Shown here piece after piece: positions 1 through 7,906 of a DNA stretch of 11,454 bases; position 1 is the first letter of the stretch; the number at the start of each line of letters is the position of its first letter. The DNA lies in assembly GCA_046735215.1 (NCBI GenBank), contig JBKPSV010000040.1:1-11454 (forward strand), in the 5' to 3' direction. Below the pieces are notes generated by a model. That model saw only the letters and a program-made list of their open reading frames with translations. It was not told the origin of the DNA and did not search any database. The position numbers and the translations under genes were made by a program. The stretch comes from JAMXLO01 sp046735215. GTDB taxonomy: Bacteria > Pseudomonadota > Alphaproteobacteria > Acetobacterales > Acetobacteraceae.

Positions 1-327
1 GGCTGCGACACGTTCGGCCCGACGGGTCCGTGGATGGTGACGAAGGACGAGATCCCCGATCCCCAGGCATTGCCGTTGTGGACCGAGGTGAACGGCAAGC
101 GCATGCAGAACGGCACCACCAAGACGATGATCTTCGGCGTGGTGAAGCTGGTGAGCTATGTCAGCCACTTCATCACGCTGCACCCGGGCGATGTGATCGC
201 GACCGGCACGCCACCCGGCGTCGGCCAGGGCGTCAAGCCGAACCCGATCTTCCTGAAGGTGGGCGACACGATGCGCCTGTCGGTGGAAGGCCTGGGCGTC
301 CAGACCCAACGCGTCGTCGAAGGGTAA
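1..327 (+). CDS. Fumarylacetoacetate hydrolase family protein, C-terminal part (5' end outside window)
   Basis: The reading frame is open from base 1 to a TAA at 325-327 and gives 108 residues of the C-terminal half of an FAH-fold enzyme. Visible family features are the GCDTFGPTGPW segment followed by VTKDEI with its conserved lysine, an NG-x-x-MQ-x-GTT segment, and the late HPGDVIATGTPPGVG loop near the metal-binding site. The family covers hydrolases, decarboxylases and isomerases of aromatic and acylpyruvate catabolism that act on beta-keto acid substrates in the cytoplasm with Mg2+ or Mn2+. The substrate cannot be told from this fragment. An ATG at 34 lies inside the conserved domain and is not the start. 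The gene ends 86 bases before dapF, with a GC-rich palindrome between them, so it is probably a separate transcription unit. Family assignment is confident; exact function is unknown. Confidence 0.85.
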   Translation, partial: GCDTFGPTGPWMVTKDEIPDPQALPLWTEVNGKRMQNGTTKTMIFGVVKLVSYVSHFITLHPGDVIATGTPPGVGQGVKPNPIFLKVGDTMRLSVEGLGVQTQRVVEG

Positions 328-339
328 GAGTCTGTTCTT

Positions 340-374
340 CCCCCTCCCCTCGCGGGAGGGGCAGGGGGAGGGGG
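340..374. repeat. GC-rich intergenic palindrome (REP-like or terminator hairpin)
   Basis: The spacer between the FAH-family gene and dapF holds a pyrimidine/purine palindrome. CCCCTCCC (341-348) pairs perfectly with GGGAGGGG (354-361) around a 5-base loop. The same left arm, extended to 340-349, can instead pair with 365-374 over ten base pairs. No T-run follows, so a classical intrinsic terminator is not shown. C/G-rich palindromes of this kind are common dispersed intergenic repeats in GC-rich proteobacteria, so a REP-like element is the best guess. It could still end transcription of the upstream gene. Confidence 0.55.
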
Positions 375-413
375 CCCTTCCACCCCGACCGCATCGGCGC
401 ATATACCCCAGCC

Positions 414-1247
414 ATGGTGCGCTTCCTAAAGATGCACGGCTGCGGTAACGACTTCGTCGTGCTCGACGAGCGCTGCGGCGCGCTAGGCATCACACCGACC
501 CGCGCCGCCGCCATAGCCGATCGCCGGACCGGCATAGGCTGCGACCAGTTCATCGTGATCGAGCCTCCGCCGGCCCACTGCGATGCCGATGCCTTCATGC
601 GCATCCGCAATCCCGATGGATCCGAGGCCGGCGCCTGCGGCAATGCCACCCGCTGCGTCGCGCACCTGCTGGCGCACGAAACGGGCCGGCTGACACAGAT
701 TATCCGGACCACGAGCGGTGAGCTGCGCGCCGAGGTGCTGTCGGACGGCAGCGTGCAGGTGGACATGGGGCCGGCAGAGCTCGACTGGCCCGATATCCCG
801 CTCGCACGGCCAATGGACACGCTGCACCTCGACCTCGCGCTGGGTCCGCTCGACGACCCGGCGGCAGCCTCGATGGGCAATCCGCATGCGACGTTCTTTG
901 TCGCTGACCTGTCGAGCCTGCCGATCGCGGAACTTGGTCCCCGCCTGGAGCATGACCCGCTGTTTCCTGAACGCGCCAACATCGGGTTCGCCCAGGTCCT
1001 CGCGCCCGACCGGGTCCGCCTGCGTGTGTGGGAGCGAGGTGCAGGTCTCACGCTGGCCTGCGGGTCAGGAGCGTGTGCTGCCCTCGTCAACGCCCATCGG
1101 CGCGGTCTTGCCGGACGCCGCGCCACCCTGCAGATGGACGGCGGCGACCTGACCATCGAATGGCGCGACGATGGGCACGTGCTGATGACCGGTCCGGTGG
1201 CCACTGCATTCATCGGCGAGATTGACCTCGCGGCCTATCCGCGATGA
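414..1247 (+). CDS. dapF: Diaminopimelate epimerase
   Basis: This enzyme interconverts LL- and meso-2,6-diaminopimelate, the last step before lysine and the source of the peptidoglycan cross-link residue; it is cytosolic and cofactor-free. The 277-residue product has the usual family length. Both catalytic cysteines are visible: C75 in the GACGNATRC motif and C216 in LACGSGAC. The N-terminal MHGCGNDFVVLDE, the GNPHATFFV segment (N156) and FPERANIGF (N189) are substrate-pocket signatures. The frame stays open upstream to position 30, but the family N-terminus matches the ATG at 414, and earlier starts would run through the FAH-family gene. No clear Shine-Dalgarno sequence precedes this ATG. 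The TGA stop overlaps the mtaB ATG by four bases (ATGA), which suggests translational coupling in a dapF-mtaB-ftsY operon. Identification is secure. Confidence 0.97.
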   Translation: MVRFLKMHGCGNDFVVLDERCGALGITPTRAAAIADRRTGIGCDQFIVIEPPPAHCDADAFMRIRNPDGSEAGACGNATRCVAHLLAHETGRLTQIIRTTSGELRAEVLSDGSVQVDMGPAELDWPDIPLARPMDTLHLDLALGPLDDPAAASMGNPHATFFVADLSSLPIAELGPRLEHDPLFPERANIGFAQVLAPDRVRLRVWERGAGLTLACGSGACAALVNAHRRGLAGRRATLQMDGGDLTIEWRDDGHVLMTGPVATAFIGEIDLAAYPR

Positions 1248-2473
1248 GCGTCGACGTCCTCACCTTTGGCTGCCGCCTGAACACCTTCGAAAGTGAGGTG
1301 ATCCGCAGTCATGCCGCCGCGCTGGCCGACACCGTGATCGTCAATACCTGCGCGGTCACGGCGGAGGCCGAGCGGCAGGCGCGTCAGGCAATTCGCCGTG
1401 CTGCTCGTGAGCGACCCGGCGTACCCATCGTCGTCACCGGGTGCGCAGCGCAGATCGATCCCACCGCTTGGTCGACCCTGCCCGGCGTGACGCGAGTGCT
1501 GGGCAACACCGACAAGTTGCGTCGCGAGAGCTGGATGCGAGACGCGGGCAGTGCCGTGTCCGACATCATGGCCGCACGCGAAACTGCACCCCATCTGGTC
1601 ACCGAGTTCGCCGGCCGTGCCCGCGCCTTCGTGCAGGTGCAGCAGGGCTGCGATCATCGTTGCACCTTCTGCATCATTCCCTTCGGCCGTGGTCCGAACC
1701 GCAGTGTGCCGGTGGGCGCGGTGGTGGCGCAGGTCCGCGCGCTCGTCCACGCAGGTTATCAGGAGGTGGTGCTGACCGGAGTGGACATCGCGTCTTACGG
1801 CGCCGATCTGCCCGGGGCGCCCCGGCTGGGGCAGATGGTGCGGCGGCTGCTGGCGCTGGTGTCGGACCTGCCGCGGCTGCGGCTGTCGTCGCTCGACCCG
1901 GCTGCTATCGACGATGACGTCTGGCGCCTGCTTGCGGACGAGCCGCGCGTCATGCCGCATTTGCACCTGTCGCTGCAGTCCGCCAGCGACCTTGTGCTGA
2001 AGCGGATGAAGCGGCGGCATCTGCGGGCTGATGCGGCAACGGTGATCGAACGCGCCCGGCGCCTGCGTCCCGGTATCGCAATCGGGGCCGACCTGATCGC
2101 TGGCTTCCCGACCGAGACTGACAGTCTGTCGCGCGAGACGAGCGATTTCGTCGCAGCCATGGAGCTGCCGTTCCTGCACGTCTTCCCCTACAGCGAGCGA
2201 CCGGGCACAGCCGCGGCCCGCATGCCGAAGGTGCCCGTCGCGGTGCGGCGCGAACGCGCGGCACGTCTGCGAGAGATCGGCCAGCGGAATGCTCAGCGCT
2301 TCCTGGCCGCACAGGTCGGTTGCACGGTGACCGTGCTGACCGAAAGCGGTGACAGCGGCCATTCCGAGCATTTCGCCCCGGTGCGGCTTATGACACCCGC
2401 CGCGCCGGCACGCCTTGTCACGGCGCACGTCGTCGGCGCGACCGACGCACACCTATTGGCGGAGGCCGCCTGA
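1244..2473 (+). CDS. mtaB: tRNA t6A37 methylthiotransferase MtaB (radical SAM)
   Basis: MtaB adds a methylthio group to C2 of t6A at position 37 of ANN-decoding tRNAs to give ms2t6A, using two [4Fe-4S] clusters and S-adenosylmethionine. The 409-residue product has the three N-terminal methylthiotransferase-domain cysteines at C10, C36 and C67. The radical SAM CxxxCxxC motif follows at C136, C140 and C143, in GCDHRCTFCIIPFGRG. The central GADLIAGFPTET and the later FPYSERPGTAA are typical of this family. The last 70 or so residues fit a TRAM RNA-binding domain, although this part is poorly conserved. MtaB is preferred over MiaB and RimO because of the short N-terminus and the FGCRLN start. The gene begins inside the dapF stop and ends by sharing one base with the ftsY ATG. 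MtaB-FtsY adjacency is common in alphaproteobacteria. Confidence 0.94.
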   Translation: MSVDVLTFGCRLNTFESEVIRSHAAALADTVIVNTCAVTAEAERQARQAIRRAARERPGVPIVVTGCAAQIDPTAWSTLPGVTRVLGNTDKLRRESWMRDAGSAVSDIMAARETAPHLVTEFAGRARAFVQVQQGCDHRCTFCIIPFGRGPNRSVPVGAVVAQVRALVHAGYQEVVLTGVDIASYGADLPGAPRLGQMVRRLLALVSDLPRLRLSSLDPAAIDDDVWRLLADEPRVMPHLHLSLQSASDLVLKRMKRRHLRADAATVIERARRLRPGIAIGADLIAGFPTETDSLSRETSDFVAAMELPFLHVFPYSERPGTAAARMPKVPVAVRRERAARLREIGQRNAQRFLAAQVGCTVTVLTESGDSGHSEHFAPVRLMTPAAPARLVTAHVVGATDAHLLAEAA

Positions 2474-3387
2474 TGGCGATCAGCGTGTTTTCCCGCCTCA
2501 GAGAGGGCCTCAATCGCAGCACCCAGAAGCTGACCGAGGGCATCGGCGCCCTTGGTAAGCGCCGCCTGGACGACGCGGCACTCGACGAACTGGAGGACGC
2601 GCTGATCTCCGCCGACCTCGGCACCGAGGTGGCCCGGCGGGTGATCGATAGCTTCCGCCGCTCGCGCTTCGGCAGGGAGGTGACGGACGAAGAGATCAGG
2701 CAGGCTCTGGCCGAAGAGATTGCGACAATTCTTGCGCCGATAGCGCAGCCACTGGCGCTCGATGCGGCGCACAGGCCGCATGTCGTTCTGGTGGTCGGCG
2801 TCAATGGCACCGGCAAGACCACCACGATCGGTAAGCTGGCGCAGAGCTTTCGCGATGCCGGCAAGCGCGTCGTGCTGGTCGCCGGTGACACGTTCCGCGC
2901 CGCCGCGGTGGAGCAACTGCAGATCTGGGGGGAACGCGTTGGGGCGCCGGTGATCGCCGGCGGCCCCGGTGCCGACGCTGCGGGCCTCGCATTCAATGCG
3001 CTGACCCGGGCAAAGACGGAGGCCGCCGATGTGCTGCTGATCGACACCGCCGGGCGGCTGCACAACAAGTCGATGCTGATGGACGAACTGCGCAAGATCG
3101 TTCGCGTGCTGCGCAAGCAGGACGAAACGGCCCCGCATTCGGTCCTGCTGGTGCTGGACGCCACCACCGGTCAGAACGCGCTGCAGCAGGTGCGCGTGTT
3201 CAAGGAGATGGTGGACGTGACCGGCTTGGTGGTCACCAAGCTGGACGGCAGCGCACGCGGCGGCATCGTTGTAGCGCTGGCGGAGACATTCAAGCTACCG
3301 ATGCACGCTGTCGGCGTGGGGGAGAAGGCCGGCGATCTGCGACCGTTCGATGCCGATGATTACGCGCGGGGGCTCGTGGGGATATAG
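2473..3387 (+). CDS. ftsY: Signal recognition particle receptor FtsY
   Basis: FtsY is the SRP receptor GTPase that docks ribosome-SRP complexes at the inner membrane for co-translational insertion. The 304-residue protein is the compact NG form: a helical N domain (about 1-95), then the G domain. GTPase motifs visible are the P-loop GVNGTGKTT (109-117), DTFRAAAVEQL (139-149), DTAGR (191-195), TKLD (255-258) and the closing GVGEKAGDLRPF (281-292). The long acidic A domain of the E. coli protein is absent, as is usual in alphaproteobacteria. FtsY rather than Ffh, because there is no methionine-rich M domain after the G domain. A strong GGAGG lies at 2461-2465, seven bases before the ATG, inside the end of mtaB. 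The mtaB TGA and ftsY ATG share one base. Identification is secure. Confidence 0.97.
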   Translation: MAISVFSRLREGLNRSTQKLTEGIGALGKRRLDDAALDELEDALISADLGTEVARRVIDSFRRSRFGREVTDEEIRQALAEEIATILAPIAQPLALDAAHRPHVVLVVGVNGTGKTTTIGKLAQSFRDAGKRVVLVAGDTFRAAAVEQLQIWGERVGAPVIAGGPGADAAGLAFNALTRAKTEAADVLLIDTAGRLHNKSMLMDELRKIVRVLRKQDETAPHSVLLVLDATTGQNALQQVRVFKEMVDVTGLVVTKLDGSARGGIVVALAETFKLPMHAVGVGEKAGDLRPFDADDYARGLVGI

Positions 3388-3546
3388 ATGACGGAAACGC
3401 GGCCCATGTTCCCAGTCTCCTCCTAATTGGAAAGCGCACATTATAGGTCACTACGACCGATCGCTCCCATCAGCCCCGCTTAGGAAAAATTCGTCGGCAT
3501 ATGTGATGAATATGCGGCCGATGCGTTGAAAGGCAACATAAAGACC

Positions 3547-5139
3547 TTACGCTCCCGCGGCTACGCAGACACTGTTTTCGTGGCGAACCCGATAAAGCGC
3601 GGCGAAGTCGGTCCGTGACATCAGGGTGAGGCATTTTGGAACGAATCCGGACGGATCGTGGTCAGCGCTTGCTTCCAGCATCAGCACAAAGTCGAAGTGA
3701 CCAAGTGCTGCTGTACCGCGGTCCGGATCGGCCACCAGCGTAGCGTGTGCTGGAATGTCGTGTGCCTCGCGCGCGAGTCCAGCGTATCTTGGCCGAAGGG
3801 CAATTGGCTGCTGTGCCGGATTGGCGAACAAGACCGGCCAGAATGCTCTCCGCTCAATGAGCAACAAGGCGGGCAGATGGTAATCGGCACGCAACAAGTT
3901 CGACAGGCGTCGACTGCGTGGGCCCGCGTCCCAGTAAGCAGGCGCCTCCTCCTGCGGAACATTGGTCACGTAGACCGTGGCTCCAGCCGGAACGCCGGCG
4001 ATAACCGATCGCAGGTCGGCAAGGTCGCGTCGATGCTCAAACCAGACATCCACTATTATCGCCATCCGCACGACGAACAACCCGATCAGTCCGGCTGCGA
4101 ATATCGGGCGGATCTTCAGCGTCAGCGGCGCTGGCTCTGTTGCGGCAAACAGCAGAAAACCAAGCATGACGGCAACACGAGTATCGACGAAAGCAGCGCT
4201 CATCAAATCGAACGGAAGGATTGGGTACAGGATCGCAAGCGCTGCAACCGCCACTGCGGCGCGTGGTGCAAGCGCAAGCCAACCCAAGGCGACGCCCAGC
4301 ACGACGCCACCGTAGAGGATTGCCGCGGTGACCATGTCGAGCGGAAACGAGTAATTGATGAACGGACTCGCCAACTGGATAAGTTTCTCCTGCGGGTTCA
4401 TCCAATGCAGAGCCGCGGGTGCATCGCGCAACGTCGTCATCAAAGATAGCAGCAACGGTGCAGCCGAAACCGGAAGCAGCGCCAAACATGCGGAACGCAT
4501 CGCGCGATAGGACCGCACCGCGTGAATCTCGGAACTGCCGATGAGCACGAGGAAGAACACGACCCCGGTCAGATGGCAGAAGAACAGTACGGCCGACGCA
4601 ATCGTCCCAGCCGCAACGGTTTCGATAGGTCTTTTGTGCCGCCACGTGATCCAGGCGGCAGCGAAAATCATCGCCAGGCCGATCCCGATTTGACCGTTCA
4701 AAAAGCCCAACATGAAGTTGCTGTTATAGGCGACAAGTCCTGATGCCAGTGGCCAATAAGAGACTCGTCCAAACAAGGCGCGGTGCAGTGCGAGGACGCC
4801 GGCCAGGTTCAACAACAGGATGCCGCCGAGTATACAGCGCCCCGCAACGTGTACTGGAAATACGCGCAGCAACATCGGGCCGACTATGTCAGAAGCGAGG
4901 TTCGGAATGATCGACCAATGCGGTGTGAATAACGGTCCCAGCACCGGATCATCCGGCCCGGCGGCCAGAAGAACAAAGCGAGCGAGGTGGTTCGGATAAT
5001 CAAGGATCGGCGGAACGTCGAAAACCAGTAACGGAGCGAGCAGGATGATTGACAGGATCGCGAGCGCCCCCCACCAGGCGACCAGGCTTATCTGGCCTCG
5101 TGAAAGCCTTTGTAGGGAGGCGGTTTCACGCAAGGTCAC
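3547..5139 (-). CDS. Polytopic membrane protein of unknown function
   Basis: The 530-residue product has roughly ten hydrophobic segments between residues 17 and 363, followed by a soluble C-terminal region (about 364-530). The first loop carries PPILDYPNHLAR (43-54) with acidic residues D41 and D47. A Pro-Asp-Tyr-Pro-Asn-His loop after the first membrane segment recurs in large proteobacterial membrane proteins of unknown function. The overall shape recalls GT-C glycosyltransferases, which use an acidic residue in the first loop, but I cannot assign a substrate or confirm that fold. The start is GTG at 5139, since no in-frame ATG lies near the N-terminus, and no Shine-Dalgarno sequence is visible. 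It lies 59 bases downstream of accC on the same strand and converges with ftsY. G+C looks lower than in its neighbours (several lines near 47-57% by eye), which may mean later acquisition. Confidence 0.8.
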   Translation of the reverse strand: MTLRETASLQRLSRGQISLVAWWGALAILSIILLAPLLVFDVPPILDYPNHLARFVLLAAGPDDPVLGPLFTPHWSIIPNLASDIVGPMLLRVFPVHVAGRCILGGILLLNLAGVLALHRALFGRVSYWPLASGLVAYNSNFMLGFLNGQIGIGLAMIFAAAWITWRHKRPIETVAAGTIASAVLFFCHLTGVVFFLVLIGSSEIHAVRSYRAMRSACLALLPVSAAPLLLSLMTTLRDAPAALHWMNPQEKLIQLASPFINYSFPLDMVTAAILYGGVVLGVALGWLALAPRAAVAVAALAILYPILPFDLMSAAFVDTRVAVMLGFLLFAATEPAPLTLKIRPIFAAGLIGLFVVRMAIIVDVWFEHRRDLADLRSVIAGVPAGATVYVTNVPQEEAPAYWDAGPRSRRLSNLLRADYHLPALLLIERRAFWPVLFANPAQQPIALRPRYAGLAREAHDIPAHATLVADPDRGTAALGHFDFVLMLEASADHDPSGFVPKCLTLMSRTDFAALYRVRHENSVCVAAGA

Positions 5140-5198
5140 ATCCGTAGGGATGAAGAAAAGACGCTGGCACTGGCGCGAAGCTGCGGACTGCTAGTGCG

Positions 5199-6542
<1,344 letters not shown>

Positions 6543-6552
6543 GCTAGGTCGT

Positions 6553-6569
6553 CCCGGGAAAAGCCCGGG
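6553..6569. promoter_or_regulatory. Perfect hairpin in the accB-accC spacer
   Basis: CCCGGG (6553-6558) and CCCGGG (6564-6569) form a perfect 6-bp stem with a 5-base loop, ten bases upstream of the accC start on the transcribed strand. There is no T-run, so it is not a standard terminator. In the mRNA it could protect the 3' end of an accB fragment or affect accC translation. It may also be part of the neighbouring repeat element. The structure is seen directly; the role is inferred. Confidence 0.4.
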
Positions 6570-6577
6570 TGTCCCGC

Positions 6578-6606
6578 GTCATGGCCGGGCTCGACCCAGC
6601 CATCAA
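6578..6606. repeat. REP-like imperfect palindrome, copy A (accB-accC spacer)
   Basis: ATGGCCGGG (6581-6589) and CCCAGCCAT (6595-6603) form a 9-bp stem with one mismatch around a 5-base centre. The 29-base unit 6578-6606 aligns without gaps to 7098-7126 on the other side of accB, with 22 of 29 positions identical. The core resembles the widespread GTCAT-GCCGGG palindromes found between genes in alphaproteobacterial genomes. Two related copies within 550 bases support a dispersed repeat family rather than a one-off hairpin. Confidence 0.65.
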
Positions 6607-6617
6607 CGTCTGCGCCA

Positions 6618-7064
6618 TCATTCCAGAATCAGCAGGACTTCGCCGTATTCCACCGGCGTGCTGTTGGTCACCAGAATGCGCGTCACGATGCCTGACTTGG
6701 GCGCCTTGATCTGGTTGAAGGTCTTCATCGCCTCGATCAGCAGCAGCGTCTGTCCGACGGTCACGCTCTGCCCGACGGTGATGAAGGATGGCGCGCCCGG
6801 CTCCGGCGCGAGATAAGCCACACCCACCATCGGGCTGAGCACCGCGCCAGCCGGCGTGGTCTCCTCGGGATACGGTCCGGGAGGGATGGCGGCCGGCGGC
6901 GCAAGTGCCGGAGCAGCCACGGCGGCCAGCGGTGCAGCGGGGCTGGCGCGGACAACGCGGATGCGGCTGTCTTTTTCAGCAATCTCGATTTCGGTCAGGC
7001 CGGTCTCGTTCAGCACTGCCGCAAGCGCGCGGATTGCATCGGGATCAAACGGAATGCGGGTCAT
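6618..7064 (-). CDS. accB: Biotin carboxyl carrier protein of acetyl-CoA carboxylase
   Basis: AccB carries the covalently bound biotin that shuttles carboxylate from AccC to the AccAD carboxyltransferase. The 148-residue product has an N-terminal helical segment (1-40) and an Ala/Pro-rich flexible linker (about 41-72). The C-terminal biotinyl domain (about 74-148) has the biotinylation motif EAMK at 111-114, modified at K114. PGAPSFITVGQSV corresponds to the thumb region before the biotin hairpin. A strong Shine-Dalgarno sequence (GGAGG, 7074-7070 on the minus strand) lies five bases before the ATG, in contrast to accC, which lacks one. This may favour excess carrier over carboxylase. The gene lies 58 bases downstream of aroQ and 75 bases upstream of accC on the same strand, with REP-like repeats in both spacers. 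Identification is secure. Confidence 0.96.
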   Translation of the reverse strand: MTRIPFDPDAIRALAAVLNETGLTEIEIAEKDSRIRVVRASPAAPLAAVAAPALAPPAAIPPGPYPEETTPAGAVLSPMVGVAYLAPEPGAPSFITVGQSVTVGQTLLLIEAMKTFNQIKAPKSGIVTRILVTNSTPVEYGEVLLILE

Positions 7065-7097
7065 AGATACCTCCGGGCGCTAGTCCGGCCCTTATCG

Positions 7098-7126
7098 GTC
7101 ATGACCAGGCGCAATCCGGCCATCAC
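7098..7126. repeat. REP-like imperfect palindrome, copy B (aroQ-accB junction)
   Basis: This 29-base unit matches copy A (6578-6606) at 22 of 29 positions without gaps and keeps its dyad form: ATGACCAGG on the left and CCGGCCAT on the right, with some unpaired positions. Its right end covers the aroQ stop codon (7123-7125), so the element reaches into the last codons of aroQ. In the aroQ-accB transcript it would form a hairpin just after the aroQ stop. Confidence 0.6.
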
Positions 7127-7587
7127 GCGGCGTCGTCAAGCAGGATATCCGCCATGGCGGTCAGCGCTAGCGCGTAGCCGCGCACACCGAGACCGCAGAT
7201 CACGCCAACGGCGGCCTTGGAGACATACGAGTGCTGCCGGAATTCTTCGCGGCGATGAATATTGGTGACGTGCACCTCGATCACCGGCAGGTCGGTCGAC
7301 AGCAGCGCGTCCATCAATGCGATCGAGGTCGTGGTGTAGCCAGCAGGATTGATGACAATACCTCGTGCTCGTCCGCGGCATTCCTGCACCCAGGAGACCA
7401 GTTCACCCTCGCCGTTGGTCTGACGGAAGTCGATTGCCAAGCCGAGCTGATCGGCCGCCTCAGCGCACAATTGCTCGACGTCATCCAGCGTGGCACTGCC
7501 GTATAGATGCGGCTGGCGCAGCCCGAGCATGTTCATGTTCGGCCCGTTCAACACGGCAACCAACGGTGGCGTGGTCGTCTGGGACAT
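7123..7587 (-). CDS. aroQ: Type II 3-dehydroquinate dehydratase
   Basis: AroQ removes water from 3-dehydroquinate to give 3-dehydroshikimate, step three of the shikimate pathway. The 154-residue product has the usual type II length. Signature segments are VLNGPNMNMLG (12-22), the catalytic-loop arginine and tyrosine R24 and Y29, FRQTNGEGELV (54-64), INPAGYTTTSIAL (79-91) and EVHVTNIHRREEFRQHS (104-120) with H106 and R117. The frame is open far upstream, but that extension overlaps divergent thiS and has no family resemblance, so the ATG at 7587 is the start. No strong Shine-Dalgarno sequence is visible. It is the first gene of a probable aroQ-accB-accC operon, a recurrent order in alphaproteobacteria. 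A repeat covers its stop codon. Identification is secure. Confidence 0.95.
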   Translation of the reverse strand: MSQTTTPPLVAVLNGPNMNMLGLRQPHLYGSATLDDVEQLCAEAADQLGLAIDFRQTNGEGELVSWVQECRGRARGIVINPAGYTTTSIALMDALLSTDLPVIEVHVTNIHRREEFRQHSYVSKAAVGVICGLGVRGYALALTAMADILLDDAA

Positions 7588-7690
7588 GTCGTTGCGCGTA
7601 GCATAGGCGCGCGTGCCGGTCCAACCGGTGCCCATATCGGCCGGCTGTCGGTTCCTTGCCCCGTCGCACTCCCATGCCCATACTTGACCC
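7588..7690. promoter_or_regulatory. Divergent aroQ / thiS promoter region
   Basis: These 103 bases separate two divergent genes and must hold the promoter for aroQ and probably that for thiS. I see no convincing -35/-10 pair on either strand. A small hairpin, CCGGT (7616-7620) with ACCGG (7624-7628), has a three-base loop. No TPP riboswitch core (CTGAGA and downstream conserved blocks) is visible ahead of thiS. Confidence 0.4.
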
Positions 7691-7903
7691 ATGCACACCG
7701 CTGTGACCCTGACGCTGAATGGCGAGGCGCGCGCCTTCGACGGGCCGGTGACCGTCGCTGGTCTGCTCGCCACACTCGGCCTGGAGACGCGCAAGGTGGC
7801 GGTGGAGCGCAACGAGGAAATCGTGCCGCGCTCCAGCTACGCCGAGACCTGGCTGCAAAGCGGCGATGCGCTGGAGATCGTGCATTTCATCGGCGGAGGC
7901 TGA
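7691..7903 (+). CDS. thiS: Sulfur carrier protein ThiS
   Basis: ThiS is a ubiquitin-fold carrier. Its C-terminal glycine is adenylated and converted to a thiocarboxylate that supplies sulfur to ThiG for the thiazole ring of thiamine. The 70-residue product has the usual family length, the LNGEARAF start, RNEEIVPRSSY in the middle and the required C-terminal glycines in EIVHFIGGG. The last residues are three glycines rather than two. The gene lies three bases upstream of thiG and its final codons supply the thiG ribosome binding site, so the two are probably translated together. No thiF-like activating enzyme is in the window, so it must be encoded elsewhere or replaced by another E1-like protein such as MoeB. 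Short but well supported by motif and neighbour. Confidence 0.93.
   Translation: MHTAVTLTLNGEARAFDGPVTVAGLLATLGLETRKVAVERNEEIVPRSSYAETWLQSGDALEIVHFIGGG
7895..7899 (+). promoter_or_regulatory. thiG ribosome binding site inside the thiS C-terminal glycine codons
   Basis: GGAGG at 7895-7899 is read in the thiS frame as part of the terminal GGC-GGA-GGC glycine codons. It lies seven bases before the thiG ATG at 7907, an ideal Shine-Dalgarno spacing. One sequence thus serves both the functional ThiS tail and the start of thiG translation. Confidence 0.75.
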
Positions 7904-7906
7904 GCG

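Noticed and set aside
30..413. N-terminal extension of the dapF frame
   Set aside because: It runs through the FAH-family gene in another frame and the GC-rich palindrome; the dapF family N-terminus matches the ATG at 414.
233..1213. A 326-codon minus-strand open frame opposite dapF
   Set aside because: Its composition is typical of antisense shadow (Ser/Arg/Pro-rich) and dapF is unmistakable on the other strand.
3497..3515. GCATAT / ATATGC inverted repeat between the converging ftsY and membrane protein genes, considered as a terminator
   Set aside because: The stem is only six AT-rich base pairs with a seven-base loop, and no T-run follows on either strand. The rest of 3388-3546 shows no gene or clear signal.
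7588..7812. N-terminal extension of aroQ by 75 codons
   Set aside because: It overlaps the divergent thiS and its sequence does not resemble any dehydroquinase; the ATG at 7587 gives the normal length.
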